Counted from the first letter of the stretch, positions 15,888 to 25,977 are shown. The stretch is 64,000 nt of DNA from JAIEPW01 sp964471915 (GCA_964471915.1 CAYYID010000016.1:1-64000); one strand, 5' to 3'. Notes: a model not told the origin generated them from the sequence alone. A program made the numbers and translations.

Positions 15888-16352
15888 GTGGAAGGAAAAA
15901 TCAAGATCCTCTCCGACAACCGTTCCGCGGGCCACGACTACTTCCTGTCGGACCGCGTCGAGGCCGGTCTTGTCCTCACCGGCACCGAGGTGAAAGCCGC
16001 CCGTAACGGCAAGATCCAGCTCAAGGACGCCTTCGCCGAAGTGGCCGGCAACGAGGCCTGGCTCCTTAACGCCCACATCAGCGAGTACTCGCACGGCAAT
16101 ATCTACAACCACGTCCCCACCCGCAAACGGAAGCTGCTGCTGCACCGCCACGAAATCGACAAGTTCCGCGCGGTCACCCAGCACAAGGGACTCACCATCG
16201 TGCCCACCAAGGTCTACCTGAAGAACGGCATCGTGAAGTGCGAGCTCGCCGTCGGCAAGGGCAAGAAATTCCACGACAAGCGGGAAACCGAGCGGAAGCG
16301 CGAGGCCGAAGCCGAGGCGCGCGCCGCCGTCGCCCGCAGCCGCGGCCGTTAA
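15888..16352 (+). CDS. smpB: SsrA-binding protein SmpB
   Basis: A 154-residue SmpB, which delivers tmRNA to stalled ribosomes. It starts at GTG 15888 (MEGKIKILSDNRSAGHDYFL). Signatures: GLVLTGTEVKAARNGKIQLK, DAFAEV, NAHISEYSHGNIYNHVPTRK, RKLLLHRHEI, LTIVPTKVYLKNGIVKCELA and the basic tail KKFHDKRETERKREAEAEAR. It is transcribed away from the secretin gene, with 84 bases between them. No tmRNA gene was found in the window. pepA follows 13 bases later. Confidence 0.96.
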   Translation: MEGKIKILSDNRSAGHDYFLSDRVEAGLVLTGTEVKAARNGKIQLKDAFAEVAGNEAWLLNAHISEYSHGNIYNHVPTRKRKLLLHRHEIDKFRAVTQHKGLTIVPTKVYLKNGIVKCELAVGKGKKFHDKRETERKREAEAEARAAVARSRGR

Positions 16353-16365
16353 CCGGAGCCATCTC

Positions 16366-17793
16366 ATGCAAGTCACTCTCGACAACACCCCGATCGAAAA
16401 AATCGCCGCGGACGCCGCGGCGCTCGTGGTCTTCCAGGACGAAGACGCCCCCAGCGGCGTGCCGGCGGCCTGGTGGCAGGAACTGAAGTCGTCCGAGGAG
16501 TTCGTGGGCAAGTCCGGCGAGCTGGCGCTGCTCGCGCAGCCGGCGGGCTTCGCCGCCAAACGGCTGGTCCTCTATGGCGGCGGCAAACGCCCGGACTTCA
16601 ACCACAACGGCTGGCGCCGCGCCGCATCCGCCGTGCTCCGGGCGCTGAAGGCCAAGGGAGCCAAGACCATCGCGCTCGCCACTCCGGCCGACGCCGTCGC
16701 CGTGGCCGCCGAAGGAGCCTTCCTGGGCAGCTACGAGCCGGACAAGAACAAGTCGAAAAAGGAATCCAAGGCCGCCGACACCTTCATCATCGCCTCCAGC
16801 GGCACAGCGGCCGATCTGCTCCGCGGCACCATCATGGGCGAGTCCGCCAACTGGGCTCGTGAAATGATCAATGAGCCCGGCAACCTGCTGCCGCCGCGCG
16901 CGCTGGCCGAAAAGGCCCAGGCCATGGCGAAGCAGGAAGGGCTGGACTGCGAGGTCCTGGACCGCGAGCGCATGAAGCAGCTCGGCATGGGCGCGCTGCT
17001 GGGCGTCGCCCAGGGCTCCGACGAGCCGCCCTTCCTGATCGTCGTCCGCTACAAGCCCGCGAACCCCAAGTCCGCCGATCACCTCGGTCTGGTCGGCAAG
17101 GGCGTCACCTTCGACACAGGCGGCGTTTCCATCAAGCCGGCCGACGGCATGGAGGAGATGCGCTACGACATGGCGGGCGGCGCGTCCATGCTCGGCGCCA
17201 TGCGCGCCATCGCGCGGCTGAAGCCTGCGATCGCCGTGACCGCCTTCATCCCGACCGTCGAAAACATGGTCTCCGGCCGCGCCCAGCGCCCCGGCGACAT
17301 CGTGACCACCTACGACGGCAAGACCGTCGAGGTGCTGAATACCGACGCTGAGGGACGCCTGATCCTGGTGGACGCCCTCACCTACGCGCGCAAGCAGGGC
17401 TGCACGCACCTCATTGATGCCGCGACGCTGACCGGGGCCATCAAAGTCGCGCTCGGCAGCGTCAATGTCGGCGTCTTTACCAACCACGGCGACTTCCAGG
17501 CCAGGCTGCTCGCCGCCGCGAAGTCCGAGGGCGAAAAAATGTGGCCCATGCCGCTCGACGACGAGTACAAAGAGCAGCTCAAGAGCGCGTTCGCCGACCT
17601 CGGCAACATCGGCACGCGCTGGGGCGGGGCTGTGACCGCCGCGTGGTTCCTCCGTGATTTCGTCGGCGACACGCCGTGGATCCACCTCGACATCGCCGGC
17701 TGCGCCTGGAACGGCGACAACAAACCACACCTCGCCAAGGGACCAACAGGCGTCGGCATCCGCACCTACGTCCGCCTCGCGCTCGACTGGTAA
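16366..17793 (+). CDS. pepA: Leucyl aminopeptidase (M17)
   Basis: 475 residues. The M17 catalytic domain shows GKGVTFDTGGVSIKPADGME (metal Lys/Asp), DMAGGASMLGAMRAIARL, the signature VLNTDAEGRLILVDAL and HLIDAATLTGAIKVALG. The N-terminal macrodomain-like part begins MQVTLDNTPIEKIAADAAAL. Di-zinc enzyme removing N-terminal residues from peptides in the cytoplasm; some members also bind DNA. It lies between smpB and an acyl-CoA synthetase, 3 bases before the latter, suggesting one transcript. Confidence 0.95.
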   Translation: MQVTLDNTPIEKIAADAAALVVFQDEDAPSGVPAAWWQELKSSEEFVGKSGELALLAQPAGFAAKRLVLYGGGKRPDFNHNGWRRAASAVLRALKAKGAKTIALATPADAVAVAAEGAFLGSYEPDKNKSKKESKAADTFIIASSGTAADLLRGTIMGESANWAREMINEPGNLLPPRALAEKAQAMAKQEGLDCEVLDRERMKQLGMGALLGVAQGSDEPPFLIVVRYKPANPKSADHLGLVGKGVTFDTGGVSIKPADGMEEMRYDMAGGASMLGAMRAIARLKPAIAVTAFIPTVENMVSGRAQRPGDIVTTYDGKTVEVLNTDAEGRLILVDALTYARKQGCTHLIDAATLTGAIKVALGSVNVGVFTNHGDFQARLLAAAKSEGEKMWPMPLDDEYKEQLKSAFADLGNIGTRWGGAVTAAWFLRDFVGDTPWIHLDIAGCAWNGDNKPHLAKGPTGVGIRTYVRLALDW

Positions 17794-17796
17794 GCC

Positions 17797-19262
<1,466 letters not shown>

Positions 19263-19263
<1 letters not shown>

Positions 19264-19826
19264 TGCACTGGGCCGCCGCCGCGATGGTTCTGGTTTCGCA
19301 GCTGGCCGGCGCGGATTTGGATGCCTGGCGCGTGTGCCTCACTGGACCGGATGGCACGCTCCGCCTGAGGGTTCCCAAAACCGTGAACGTAAATGGCAGG
19401 GCGGAAAAGCCGGATCTCCTCGTCCGCCAGGACGGCCGCACCGTCAGCGTGCACAACATGAAGCCGCCGTTCGGGCGAGGCTGGATCCCGAAGCCGCGGG
19501 AGTTCGACATCTCCGTGGTTCCTCCGTTCGAGGGGGTCACCCAGCGCTGGATCCTGGGCCTGGCGCGTGGGTCAGCCGAGCCGCTCCAGTTGCGCTTCAT
19601 CCGCACCGGCGCGCTGGAGGGGTATCGCATCGGCCGCGACACTCCTGAACCGACCGGTGAAATATGGATCGACTACACGATGGAAGGCCGCTGGGGCTGG
19701 TGGAAGTTCACCACGCGCGGCAACCAGGTGGGGCGTCGTATCGAACTGGAGAAGCTGGCCGCCGGCCTAGTCGAATCGGCAGAGACGGCCAACTACCCTT
19801 GCAACGTCAATCAGAGGATTCAGTAG
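19263..19826 (+). CDS. Secreted hypothetical protein
   Basis: 187 residues with a signal peptide (MHWAAAAMVLVSQLAGADLD) and a beta-rich mature part (FEGVTQRWILGLARGSAEPL, MEGRWGWWKFTTRGNQVG). I do not recognise a family. The ATG at 19263 overlaps the TGA of the acyl-CoA synthetase, which argues that it is real and translationally coupled. A longer form starting at 19245 lacks a sensible signal. Only one cysteine pair candidate (Cys near 25 and Cys near 181). Function unknown. Confidence 0.6.
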
Positions 19827-19858
19827 CGAGCGATCCCCGTTTGGGTTCTGCTCGCGGC

Positions 19859-20085
19859 GTGAGTATCTGGCGCGGAGGCAAGGCCCAGCAAATCCACGTG
19901 GCCTTGTTAAGGATCGGTTGGAGCCTTAAGAAACGAGTCGGATCCCATCGCCGGTTACAACGTTCCGGTTTGCAGAACTTCCCGTTCGGTTTTCAGACAG
20001 CGAAGAGATCCGGCTGCGCTCTCGAAGATCGGAAAGGGCGATCTCGTCCCACCCAGAGGTTCCGCTCTACTTCAAGCCGTAGAGC
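19859..20085 (+). pseudogene. Remnant of a HicA/YcfA-like mRNA interferase
   Basis: Starting at GTG 19859, the frame reads SIWRGGKAQQIHVALLRIGW then SLKKRVGSHRRLQRSGLQNF. This matches the dsRBD-like HicA fold (GW..KR..GSHR.L.R.G..). Expected continuations appear only after frame changes: FSDSEEIRLR in the next frame, and ALSKIGK in another. So at least two frameshifts have broken it. No HicB partner is visible. The call rests on motif memory and is tentative. Confidence 0.4.
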
Positions 20086-20226
20086 TTTGCGGCGTTCTCG
20101 CGGAGCGCCAGCTTACCGATCTCGATGGCGCGCTCCCGGGGGACCGAACCATCGCGCACCATGCCGGTGAGGAGAAGCCGAGCGCCTGACGGCCGGAGTT
20201 CGCCAGCACGTACGCCATCTCCTCCT
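20067..20226 (-). pseudogene. 3' remnant of an amidohydrolase-like gene
   Basis: On the minus strand the region ends MVRDGSVPRERAIEIGKLAL then RENAAKLYGLK and a TAG at 20067. This is a typical last helix of metal-dependent amidohydrolase/TIM-barrel proteins. Just upstream, EEMAYVLANSGRQALGF reads in a different frame, so a frameshift separates the two pieces. Nothing of the barrel remains upstream; the DUF6973-like gene begins 30 bases away. It looks like decayed DNA left by a deletion. Confidence 0.45.
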
Positions 20227-20255
20227 AACCGAGGTTCGCCTGAGAGGCGAAGGGC

Positions 20256-20777
20256 TCAGCGCCGCCGGAACTGGGGAGGCGGACCGTTCGGATTCGGCTT
20301 GTTGCCCGAAGGGATCAGCCGGCCGTTCTTGTCGAGGATCATGGTCTGGCCGGTGTTGACGGCCTCCTGACACAGGTCGGCGAGCCGGTAGTCGTTCTCA
20401 TTCGCATGCTTCGACCCGATGAGACGGCCGACGGAGTTATTGTGCAGGTCCATGAGGCGCTCGTTGGTGGGTCCGCCGCCGTCCTCGTGGGCGGTGGCGA
20501 TGGCTTCGGCGGCCGCCACGCCGATGTCGCGCGCCATGAGGGCGTTCCAGTAGCAATGGCGGAAGGCGTCTCCGGGGCCGTTGTGGCGGTCGGCCGCGTT
20601 GGGGAACTTCTGCTTGGTGACCTCCATCGCCCTGTCGGCGAGATTGTTGGCGGTCTTCGCCGCCAGCGGGTCGTTGTCGACCACCTTCTGCTCGTTCGGG
20701 TTTAGTTTGTTGTACTTCTGCTTGAGGTTCTCCGCGCCGGGAACCCAGTTCGGAACTTGTGTCGGCCAGCCACCCAT
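20256..20777 (-). CDS. DUF6973-like domain protein (possible secreted/effector-type)
   Basis: 173 residues from the ATG at 20777, preceded by AAAGGAGA. The core DRHNGPGDAFRHCYWNALMA, then AEAIATAHE and NERLMDLHNNSVGRLIG is a His/Asp/Asn-rich motif I associate with the DUF6973 domain found in toxin-like and lipoprotein C-termini. Here it stands almost alone, with an N-terminal helical part (AENLKQKYNKLNPNEQKVVD) and a Pro/Arg tail. No signal peptide is apparent. The conserved His and Asp residues suggest a hydrolytic or metal site, but no activity is assigned. It lies next to gene debris, consistent with accessory DNA. Confidence 0.55.
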   Translation of the reverse strand: MGGWPTQVPNWVPGAENLKQKYNKLNPNEQKVVDNDPLAAKTANNLADRAMEVTKQKFPNAADRHNGPGDAFRHCYWNALMARDIGVAAAEAIATAHEDGGGPTNERLMDLHNNSVGRLIGSKHANENDYRLADLCQEAVNTGQTMILDKNGRLIPSGNKPNPNGPPPQFRRR

Positions 20778-20884
20778 GATTTCGGAATCTCCTTTCCCCG
20801 ACACGCGGGAAAAGGGGAGCGGGAAGGCTCATCGCGATCACAGCGATCGCTGGGAAGAGCGGCCCGCAGACGGGTGGCCTCTCT

Positions 20885-21694
20885 CTATCGAGCGTGGATC
20901 GCCTGCAGCACGTACGCGCCCGCCTGGTGACCGCGCTGCTTCGGACCCTGATAGCCGACGATCACGTACCCCTGGTCGATCGCCTTCGTGAAGGCCCAGC
21001 GCGTGGCCTCGCGCCAGCGCTTCACCAGGGCGGTATCTTCGCTCTGGAGGCCATTGATGTCGGGCGGGATCTCCACCAGCGCGTAGCGCCCCCCGAAACC
21101 GCGCTCGTCCCGCACCGGTTCGTTCCCGTCCGCGAGCGCCACCAGCGGCGTCACCTCGAACTTCTCCGGCAGCACGTCCCGTGGACCATCCAGCCGCCAG
21201 GTGACCCAGAACCGGTCTGTGCCCGCGCCTTCCAGAAACAGCACGGCGTCCTCGCCGTAGAAGTTCACGAAGTAGCGGTCGCAGATGACGCCGAGCTTCG
21301 TGAAATTAAAGTGCGCGTTGCGGCTCTGCAGCGGGTCGAACGTCCACGTCACCCGGTGGATGCCCCGCGCCAGCGCGCGCGTCTTCTGCATCTGCTTCAA
21401 CTGGTGGCCGACGCCGGTGTCGCGGTGCGACGGCAGCACGCCGGTCATGTGCGAGTGCAGCGAGACCTCGCCGTGCTCGTAGCCGGGGAACCCGTAGGAG
21501 AACCCGACCATGCGCCCGTTGTCGAAGGCGCCGAGCGCCAGCCCGCCCGCGTGCACCACGGCGATCATCTCGCCGGAAGGCACGATCTCGAGGTCCTGAA
21601 TGCGCCATACCTCGCGCTGCAGGTGCTCGATCTCGCGCAAATGCTCCACCGTGTGGAGCTCATGAATCGTTAGGGAATCAGCCGCCGATGGCAT
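20885..21694 (-). CDS. GNAT-superfamily acetyltransferase-like protein (COG3375 type)
   Basis: 269 residues. N-terminal GNAT fold with substrate/CoA loop SLHSHMTGVLPSHRDTGVGH followed by QLKQMQKTRALARG, which replaces the usual Q/RxxGxG/A by DTGVGH. The middle TWTFDPLQSRNAHFNFTKLG then VICDRYFVNFYG is characteristic of COG3375 proteins. The substrate is unknown. The ATG at 21694 lies inside the end of moaA (17-base overlap), so it is co-transcribed with moaA. Confidence 0.75.
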   Translation of the reverse strand: MPSAADSLTIHELHTVEHLREIEHLQREVWRIQDLEIVPSGEMIAVVHAGGLALGAFDNGRMVGFSYGFPGYEHGEVSLHSHMTGVLPSHRDTGVGHQLKQMQKTRALARGIHRVTWTFDPLQSRNAHFNFTKLGVICDRYFVNFYGEDAVLFLEGAGTDRFWVTWRLDGPRDVLPEKFEVTPLVALADGNEPVRDERGFGGRYALVEIPPDINGLQSEDTALVKRWREATRWAFTKAIDQGYVIVGYQGPKQRGHQAGAYVLQAIHAR

Positions 21695-22670
21695 ACATGG
21701 GGCGCGGCGGCGCCACGAAACGCTGGGTATTGATTTCGTGGCCGAGCCACTTCGCGCGGACGTTGGCGCGAATGGTCTCGGCGAGCGCCTCGTCGGAGGC
21801 GCCGCCGCGCAGCAGTCCTTTCACGTCGGTCTCTTCGATGGCGAAGAGACAATAGCGCAACTTGCCATCCGAGGTCAGCCGGATGCGGTTGCAGTTCAGG
21901 CAAAACGGTTTCGAAACGCTGGCGATGAAGCCCACGCGCCCCCCGCCGTCGGCGTACCGGAACTCCGTGGCCGGCGCGCGCGGATCCGGATCCGGCACCG
22001 GCTCGAGCGGCCCCACCGCGGCGCGCAGGGTCTTCAAAATGTCGTCGGCCAGCAGCACCTTGCTCTTGTCCCACAAGCCCTGGGAGTCCAGCGGCATGAA
22101 CTCGATGAACCGGATCTCGAAGCCGTGCTCGCGGCCGAACCGCGCCATCGGGACCAGATCCGGCTCGATCAGGTCCTTCACCGCCACCACGTTGAGCTTG
22201 ATGGGGCCGAAGCCCAGGCGTTGCGCCGTGAAAATGCCGTCCAGCACTTTGTCCAAGTCGTCGCGCCGCGTGATCTGGCGGAAGCGCTCGCGGTCCAGCG
22301 TGTCCAGGTGGATGTTCAAGCGCCGCAGGCCCGCGGCATAGAGGGCCGGAGCCTGCGCGGCCAGCAGCACCGCGTTGGTGGTCAGCGCGATGTCCTCGAT
22401 CCCCGGCACCCGCGTCAGCTTCGCAATCAGCTCCGGCAGATCCTTGCGCACCAGCGGCTCGCCGCCGGTCACGCGGATCTTCCGCACGCCCAGCCCCGCG
22501 GCCACGCGCGCGAAACGCTCAATCTCCTCGAAAGTCAGGATCTCCTCGCGCGGCTGGAACTTCACGCCCTCTTCCGGCATGCAGTAGAAGCACCGGATGT
22601 TGCAGCGGTCGGTGACGCTGATCCGGAGATTGTCGTGCAGCCGTCCGAACGTGTCGACCAGCGGGGGCAT
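21678..22670 (-). CDS. moaA: GTP 3',8-cyclase MoaA (molybdenum cofactor synthesis)
   Basis: 330 residues. Radical-SAM cluster Cys23, Cys27, Cys30 in DRCNIRCFYC; the second [4Fe-4S] site that binds GTP is Cys257, Cys260, Cys274 (FCLNCNRIRLTSDGKLRYC). The C-terminus ends in the essential Gly-Gly (MYAIGG). RITGGEP is present as RVTGGEPLVRKDL. Converts GTP to 3',8-cyclo-7,8-dihydro-GTP with MoaC. The start at 22670 (MPPLVDTFGRLHDNLRISVT) is the family start; an upstream in-frame ATG overlaps the previous gene. No other moa genes are nearby. Confidence 0.95.
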   Translation of the reverse strand: MPPLVDTFGRLHDNLRISVTDRCNIRCFYCMPEEGVKFQPREEILTFEEIERFARVAAGLGVRKIRVTGGEPLVRKDLPELIAKLTRVPGIEDIALTTNAVLLAAQAPALYAAGLRRLNIHLDTLDRERFRQITRRDDLDKVLDGIFTAQRLGFGPIKLNVVAVKDLIEPDLVPMARFGREHGFEIRFIEFMPLDSQGLWDKSKVLLADDILKTLRAAVGPLEPVPDPDPRAPATEFRYADGGGRVGFIASVSKPFCLNCNRIRLTSDGKLRYCLFAIEETDVKGLLRGGASDEALAETIRANVRAKWLGHEINTQRFVAPPRPMYAIGG

Positions 22671-22680
22671 GGAACTGACC

Positions 22681-23580
22681 TCAGGATATCGCTTTCCGGT
22701 ACCGCACCGCCGCGCCCTCCAGGCGGAAGCCCAGTTGCCCATTTAGCGCGAGCATCGCCTGGTTCGGCGAATCGTTGATGGTGCGCAGGCTGGGAACGTG
22801 ATGCTGCTGAGCGTAGCGGATCCCCGCCAGCTTTAGCCGCCGGGCAAGGCCCCGCCTGCGGAACGGACGGCGCACGCCCGTCATTTCGACAAACAGGAAG
22901 TCCTCGCCGCGCGTCAGGTAGCTGAAGCCCGCCAGTTCCGCTCCGTCGAACGCCACGAAGCACGTCTCCGGCAGGAACTCCGGGTTCCCCAGCGTGAGCT
23001 CTCGGAACTCCCCGAAGCTCACCGGCGGCACGGGATCCCCGAAGGGCACGTCGGCGGCCACCTCCTGGTCCAGCACATACACTTCGCGCAGCGTCGCCTC
23101 GACAGGACACTCGGCCAGCGTGCGGATCTCCGGCTGCGGATTCACGGGCGGGACGCCGCGCGGATCGAGGGAAAGATGCAAGCGCCGCCAGGCTTCCGCG
23201 AAGCCGCGGCGCGTCACGAACTCCTGCGCCCGCTGGTAGCCGTCCCAGACTTCGCAGGTCAGCTCCCGCGCGCCAACGTCGGCCAGGCGCGGCAGCAGCG
23301 CGCCGTACAAAGCGGATCCGATACCTTGCGCCTGCCGTCCCGGGATCACCCGCAGGTCCACGCGGAATCGGCCGTCGCCGCCGCCGCCCAGCGCGTTGCC
23401 GAGGCCCAGCGCCGCGTCGCCCTCCACCGCGAGCAGCACCAGCCAAGGCGCAGCCGGGTCGCGCGCGGCGTCTTCGCGCGCCAGATCTTCGGCCGTGGCC
23501 GGCCACGCCGGATTGTCGGAGTTGAGCACCGCGGCCAGCGCCGGGTAGTCTGCGGGAAAGCGCGCCGCGCGGATCTCCAT
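22681..23580 (-). CDS. Double-GNAT N-acetyltransferase
   Basis: 299 residues made of two GNAT domains. Domain 1 (1-145) has the CoA loop RVIPGRQAQGIGSALYGALL; domain 2 (150-299) has GVRRPFRRRGLARRLKLAGI and NDSPNQAMLALNGQLGFRLE. The double architecture resembles mycothiol-synthase-type and related tandem acetyltransferases, but actinobacterial mycothiol is not expected here. The acceptor is unknown. The ATG at 23580 overlaps by one base the stop of the cysteine-dioxygenase gene, and moaA follows 10 bases downstream. Confidence 0.82.
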   Translation of the reverse strand: MEIRAARFPADYPALAAVLNSDNPAWPATAEDLAREDAARDPAAPWLVLLAVEGDAALGLGNALGGGGDGRFRVDLRVIPGRQAQGIGSALYGALLPRLADVGARELTCEVWDGYQRAQEFVTRRGFAEAWRRLHLSLDPRGVPPVNPQPEIRTLAECPVEATLREVYVLDQEVAADVPFGDPVPPVSFGEFRELTLGNPEFLPETCFVAFDGAELAGFSYLTRGEDFLFVEMTGVRRPFRRRGLARRLKLAGIRYAQQHHVPSLRTINDSPNQAMLALNGQLGFRLEGAAVRYRKAIS

Positions 23581-24140
23581 CAGGCCGGATCGTACCGCAG
23601 CGTGCGTTCCTGCCGTTCGAACCAGCCGTCCTCGCGCGGCAGAAACACGCTGCACCGGTTCATCGATCCGCCGTAGATGTGCAGCGTCACGGCCGTCTCC
23701 GCGGTGGGGTTCCCGAGCACGTGATACTCGAACGGCGGAATCAGGCACCCCGCCGAGCCGACGTTCGCCGCGATGGTCTGCTGCTCCGCGAAGCGGTAGC
23801 GCGTGCCCGCCGTTTCGACCAGATCGAACTGCACCACCTCCATGCGGCCGTGCACCACGCATTCCACGCACCAGATGCCGTCGTGATCGTGCACGGCGGT
23901 GCGCTGGCCGGGTCCCCACGTCATCGCGACCGCGGTGTAGCCGCGGTCCGGGTCCTCGTGCACTAGACGGCGCGCGTAATGGTCGGAGTGCGCGGCGTAA
24001 ACCTGCGGCGGCAGTTCCAGGCGTCCTTCGCGCACGGCGAGCGCCAGTTCGTCCTTGATGCGGTTGACGGTAGCTTCGGTGTCCCCGAGCGCGATGGCCT
24101 GTTCCACCACGGGCGCCAGGGCGGTTGCGAATGCGGGCAT
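23580..24140 (-). CDS. Cysteine dioxygenase-like cupin
   Basis: 186 residues. Iron ligands expected in type I cysteine dioxygenases are seen as His84 and His86 (AVHDHDGIWCVECVVHGRME) and His140 (PPFEYHVLGNP); LHIYGG follows with Tyr156. Cys91/Cys94 lie at the position of the Cys-Tyr crosslink of mammalian CDO, though bacterial enzymes often lack it. The family oxidises cysteine to cysteine sulfinate. Start ATG 24140 follows GGAAGG; a longer frame upstream runs into the sulfatase gene. Cytoplasmic; operonic with the double GNAT. Confidence 0.85.
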   Translation of the reverse strand: MPAFATALAPVVEQAIALGDTEATVNRIKDELALAVREGRLELPPQVYAAHSDHYARRLVHEDPDRGYTAVAMTWGPGQRTAVHDHDGIWCVECVVHGRMEVVQFDLVETAGTRYRFAEQQTIAANVGSAGCLIPPFEYHVLGNPTAETAVTLHIYGGSMNRCSVFLPREDGWFERQERTLRYDPA

Positions 24141-24181
24141 GGCCTTCCCATGGTAGCGGAGCCGCGGTTGCGTCGCGCGCC

Positions 24182-25582
24182 TCAGCCGTCCCAGGTGATC
24201 CGCTCGCCGTTCACCACGTTGGTCATCGGCGCCGCCGGCCATCGCGCCGCGACATTCGACTGATCCCACGCCGTGAACGCCGCCGCCAGGTCCCGCACGA
24301 TCTCCGGGTGCTTCTCCGCCAGGTTCGCCTTCTCGCCCAAATCCGACGCCAGGTTGTAGAGCCGCGGGCCCAGGGTGGAGAGCTGCAGCAGCTTCCAATC
24401 GCCGCGCCGCACCGCCGAGAACCGCCCCGCGCGCCAGAACAGCGTCTCGTGCGGCGAAGCTTTGGCCTTACCTCCGAGGAACGGCAGCAGGTCCACGCCG
24501 TCCAGCTCCTTCGGCAACTCGCGCGCCCCGGCGGCCGCGAGCATCGTCGGCGTGAAGTCCAGCGTGCTCACCGGCTGGCGATAGACTTTGCCGGCGTCCA
24601 GCCGCCCGCTCCACCGCATCATGTAGGGGATGCGGATGCCGCCCTCGTAGTAGGTGACCTTCTGCCCGTTCAGCGGACCGTTCGAGCCCGCGCCCAGCCG
24701 CGTCGGGCAGCCGTTGTCGCTCGCGAAAAAGATGCACGTGTCGCGGTCCAGGTTGTGCTTCTTCAGCTCCGCGAGCAGCCGGCCGACGGCGTCGTCCATG
24801 GCGACGGTCATCGCCGCCAGCATCCGGTGCCGTTCGTTGGCGATGTTCGCCACGCGGTCCAGGTACCGGCGCGTGGACATCAACGGAGCGTGCACCGCGT
24901 TGAAGGCGACGTACAGCAGGAACGGGTCGCGGCGGTGGCGCTCGATGAAACTCGCGCCCTCGCGCGCGAAGGCGTCGGTGAGGTACTCATCCTCGCGGAC
25001 CTGCTCTTTGTTGCGCCAGATAGGGAGCTGTACGCCGCGCTCGAGCGGCGCCGCGGCGGTATCCGGGCTCGACACCAGGACGCCGCCGCCCGGGGTCCGT
25101 TCGTTATAGAAGCTGTTGGCGCCCTGCAGAAACCCGAAGTACTCGTCGAAGCCCCGCTCCACCGGGTGATACGCCGGCGTGGCGCCCAGGTGCCACTTCC
25201 CGATCATCCCCGTGCGATACCCGAGCGGCTTCAGCCGCTGCGGCAGGATCTTCACCTCCGCCGGGATGCCGACCTCCGGCTGCCGGTCGCGCTGGCCGCT
25301 CGGATTGAACTCGTGTCCGAAGCGCTGCTGGTAACGCCCGCTAAGCAATCCGGCGCGCGAGGGACTGCACAGCGCCGCCGTCGCGTAGCCGTCGGTGAAG
25401 CGGACGCCGTCGCGCGCCAGCGAATCGAGGTGTGGCGTCGGCACGTCGGGCGACCCGTAGCATCCGAGGTCCCCGTAGCCGAGGTCGTCAGCGAACAGGA
25501 CCAGGAAGTTCGGCGGACGGCGGCGCTGCGCCGGCAGGGCGGCCGCACAGAGTCCGGCCGTGAACAGACGTCGGGATAGCAT
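24182..25582 (-). CDS. Secreted type I sulfatase
   Basis: 466 residues with a signal sequence (MLSRRLFTAGLCAAALPAQ, RR at 4-5 may be Tat-like). The metal Asp pair is in NFLVLFADDLGYGDLGCYGS. The formylglycine signature is CSPSRAGLLSGRY (Cys72). GKWHLG, FASDNGCPTRLGAGSNGPLN and the C-terminal WKLLQLSTLGPRLYNLASDL are typical of arylsulfatase A-like enzymes of planctomycetes and acidobacteria. It removes sulfate esters, probably from sulfated polysaccharides. A formylglycine-generating enzyme would be needed; none is in the window. Confidence 0.93.
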   Translation of the reverse strand: MLSRRLFTAGLCAAALPAQRRRPPNFLVLFADDLGYGDLGCYGSPDVPTPHLDSLARDGVRFTDGYATAALCSPSRAGLLSGRYQQRFGHEFNPSGQRDRQPEVGIPAEVKILPQRLKPLGYRTGMIGKWHLGATPAYHPVERGFDEYFGFLQGANSFYNERTPGGGVLVSSPDTAAAPLERGVQLPIWRNKEQVREDEYLTDAFAREGASFIERHRRDPFLLYVAFNAVHAPLMSTRRYLDRVANIANERHRMLAAMTVAMDDAVGRLLAELKKHNLDRDTCIFFASDNGCPTRLGAGSNGPLNGQKVTYYEGGIRIPYMMRWSGRLDAGKVYRQPVSTLDFTPTMLAAAGARELPKELDGVDLLPFLGGKAKASPHETLFWRAGRFSAVRRGDWKLLQLSTLGPRLYNLASDLGEKANLAEKHPEIVRDLAAAFTAWDQSNVAARWPAAPMTNVVNGERITWDG

Positions 25583-25654
25583 GTAATCGGGAGATTATCA
25601 GATCCTGGGAATAGTAGCGATAGTTCCGGGGATCGAGTCCGGGGGAGGTGTGTC

Positions 25655-25840
25655 TTGCAGGCGGTAGTGTTTGGCTATCTGGCGGCTGGCGCGATCTTCG
25701 CCGCGGCTTTTCTGGCGCGCGGGCTGACAGTTGTGGATCCCGCCGCGCGCGGCGCGGGCCTCGCGTTTCGCGCGATCCTGATCCCCGGCGTCGTCGGGCT
25801 GTGGCCCTATCTTCTGCTCCGGTGGGTGCGCTCCCGATGA
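25655..25840 (+). CDS. Small two-helix membrane protein
   Basis: 61 residues starting at TTG 25655, eight bases after GGGGGAGGTG. Two membrane helices: VVFGYLAAGAIFAAAFLARG and FRAILIPGVVGLWPYLLLRW. No recognised family. Its stop overlaps the next ATG (CGATGA), and it is the first gene of a tightly packed five-gene redox-type operon, so a role as a subunit or assembly partner of the Rieske/ferric-reductase-like protein is inferred. Small size and hydrophobicity prevent any firmer claim. Confidence 0.6.
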   Translation: MQAVVFGYLAAGAIFAAAFLARGLTVVDPAARGAGLAFRAILIPGVVGLWPYLLLRWVRSR

Positions 25841-25977
25841 CCCGTCCGCTGCGCCGTGCTCACGCCCGTATCTGGCTGGTGCTCGCCCTGCTCCTGCCGG
25901 CGTTGTTGGTCCTGGCGCTGAGCGCGCGCCGCGAGACGACGCCCGCCAACCCGGGGTTCCGGGAGGCCGCGCGATGA
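25837..25977 (+). CDS. Very small single-span membrane protein
   Basis: 46 residues from the ATG at 25837: a basic N-terminus (MTRPLRRAHAR), one helix IWLVLALLLPALLVLALSAR, and a short polar tail. The ATG overlaps the previous stop and its own stop overlaps the next start (25974), which is strong contextual support for translation. It would orient with the basic end in the cytoplasm. Unknown function; probably an accessory subunit of the membrane module encoded downstream. Confidence 0.55.
   Translation: MTRPLRRAHARIWLVLALLLPALLVLALSARRETTPANPGFREAAR

Noticed and set aside
15804..16559. N-terminal extension of the secretin up to 16559
   Set aside because: It is antisense to smpB and pepA, and the real signal-like start is at 15803.
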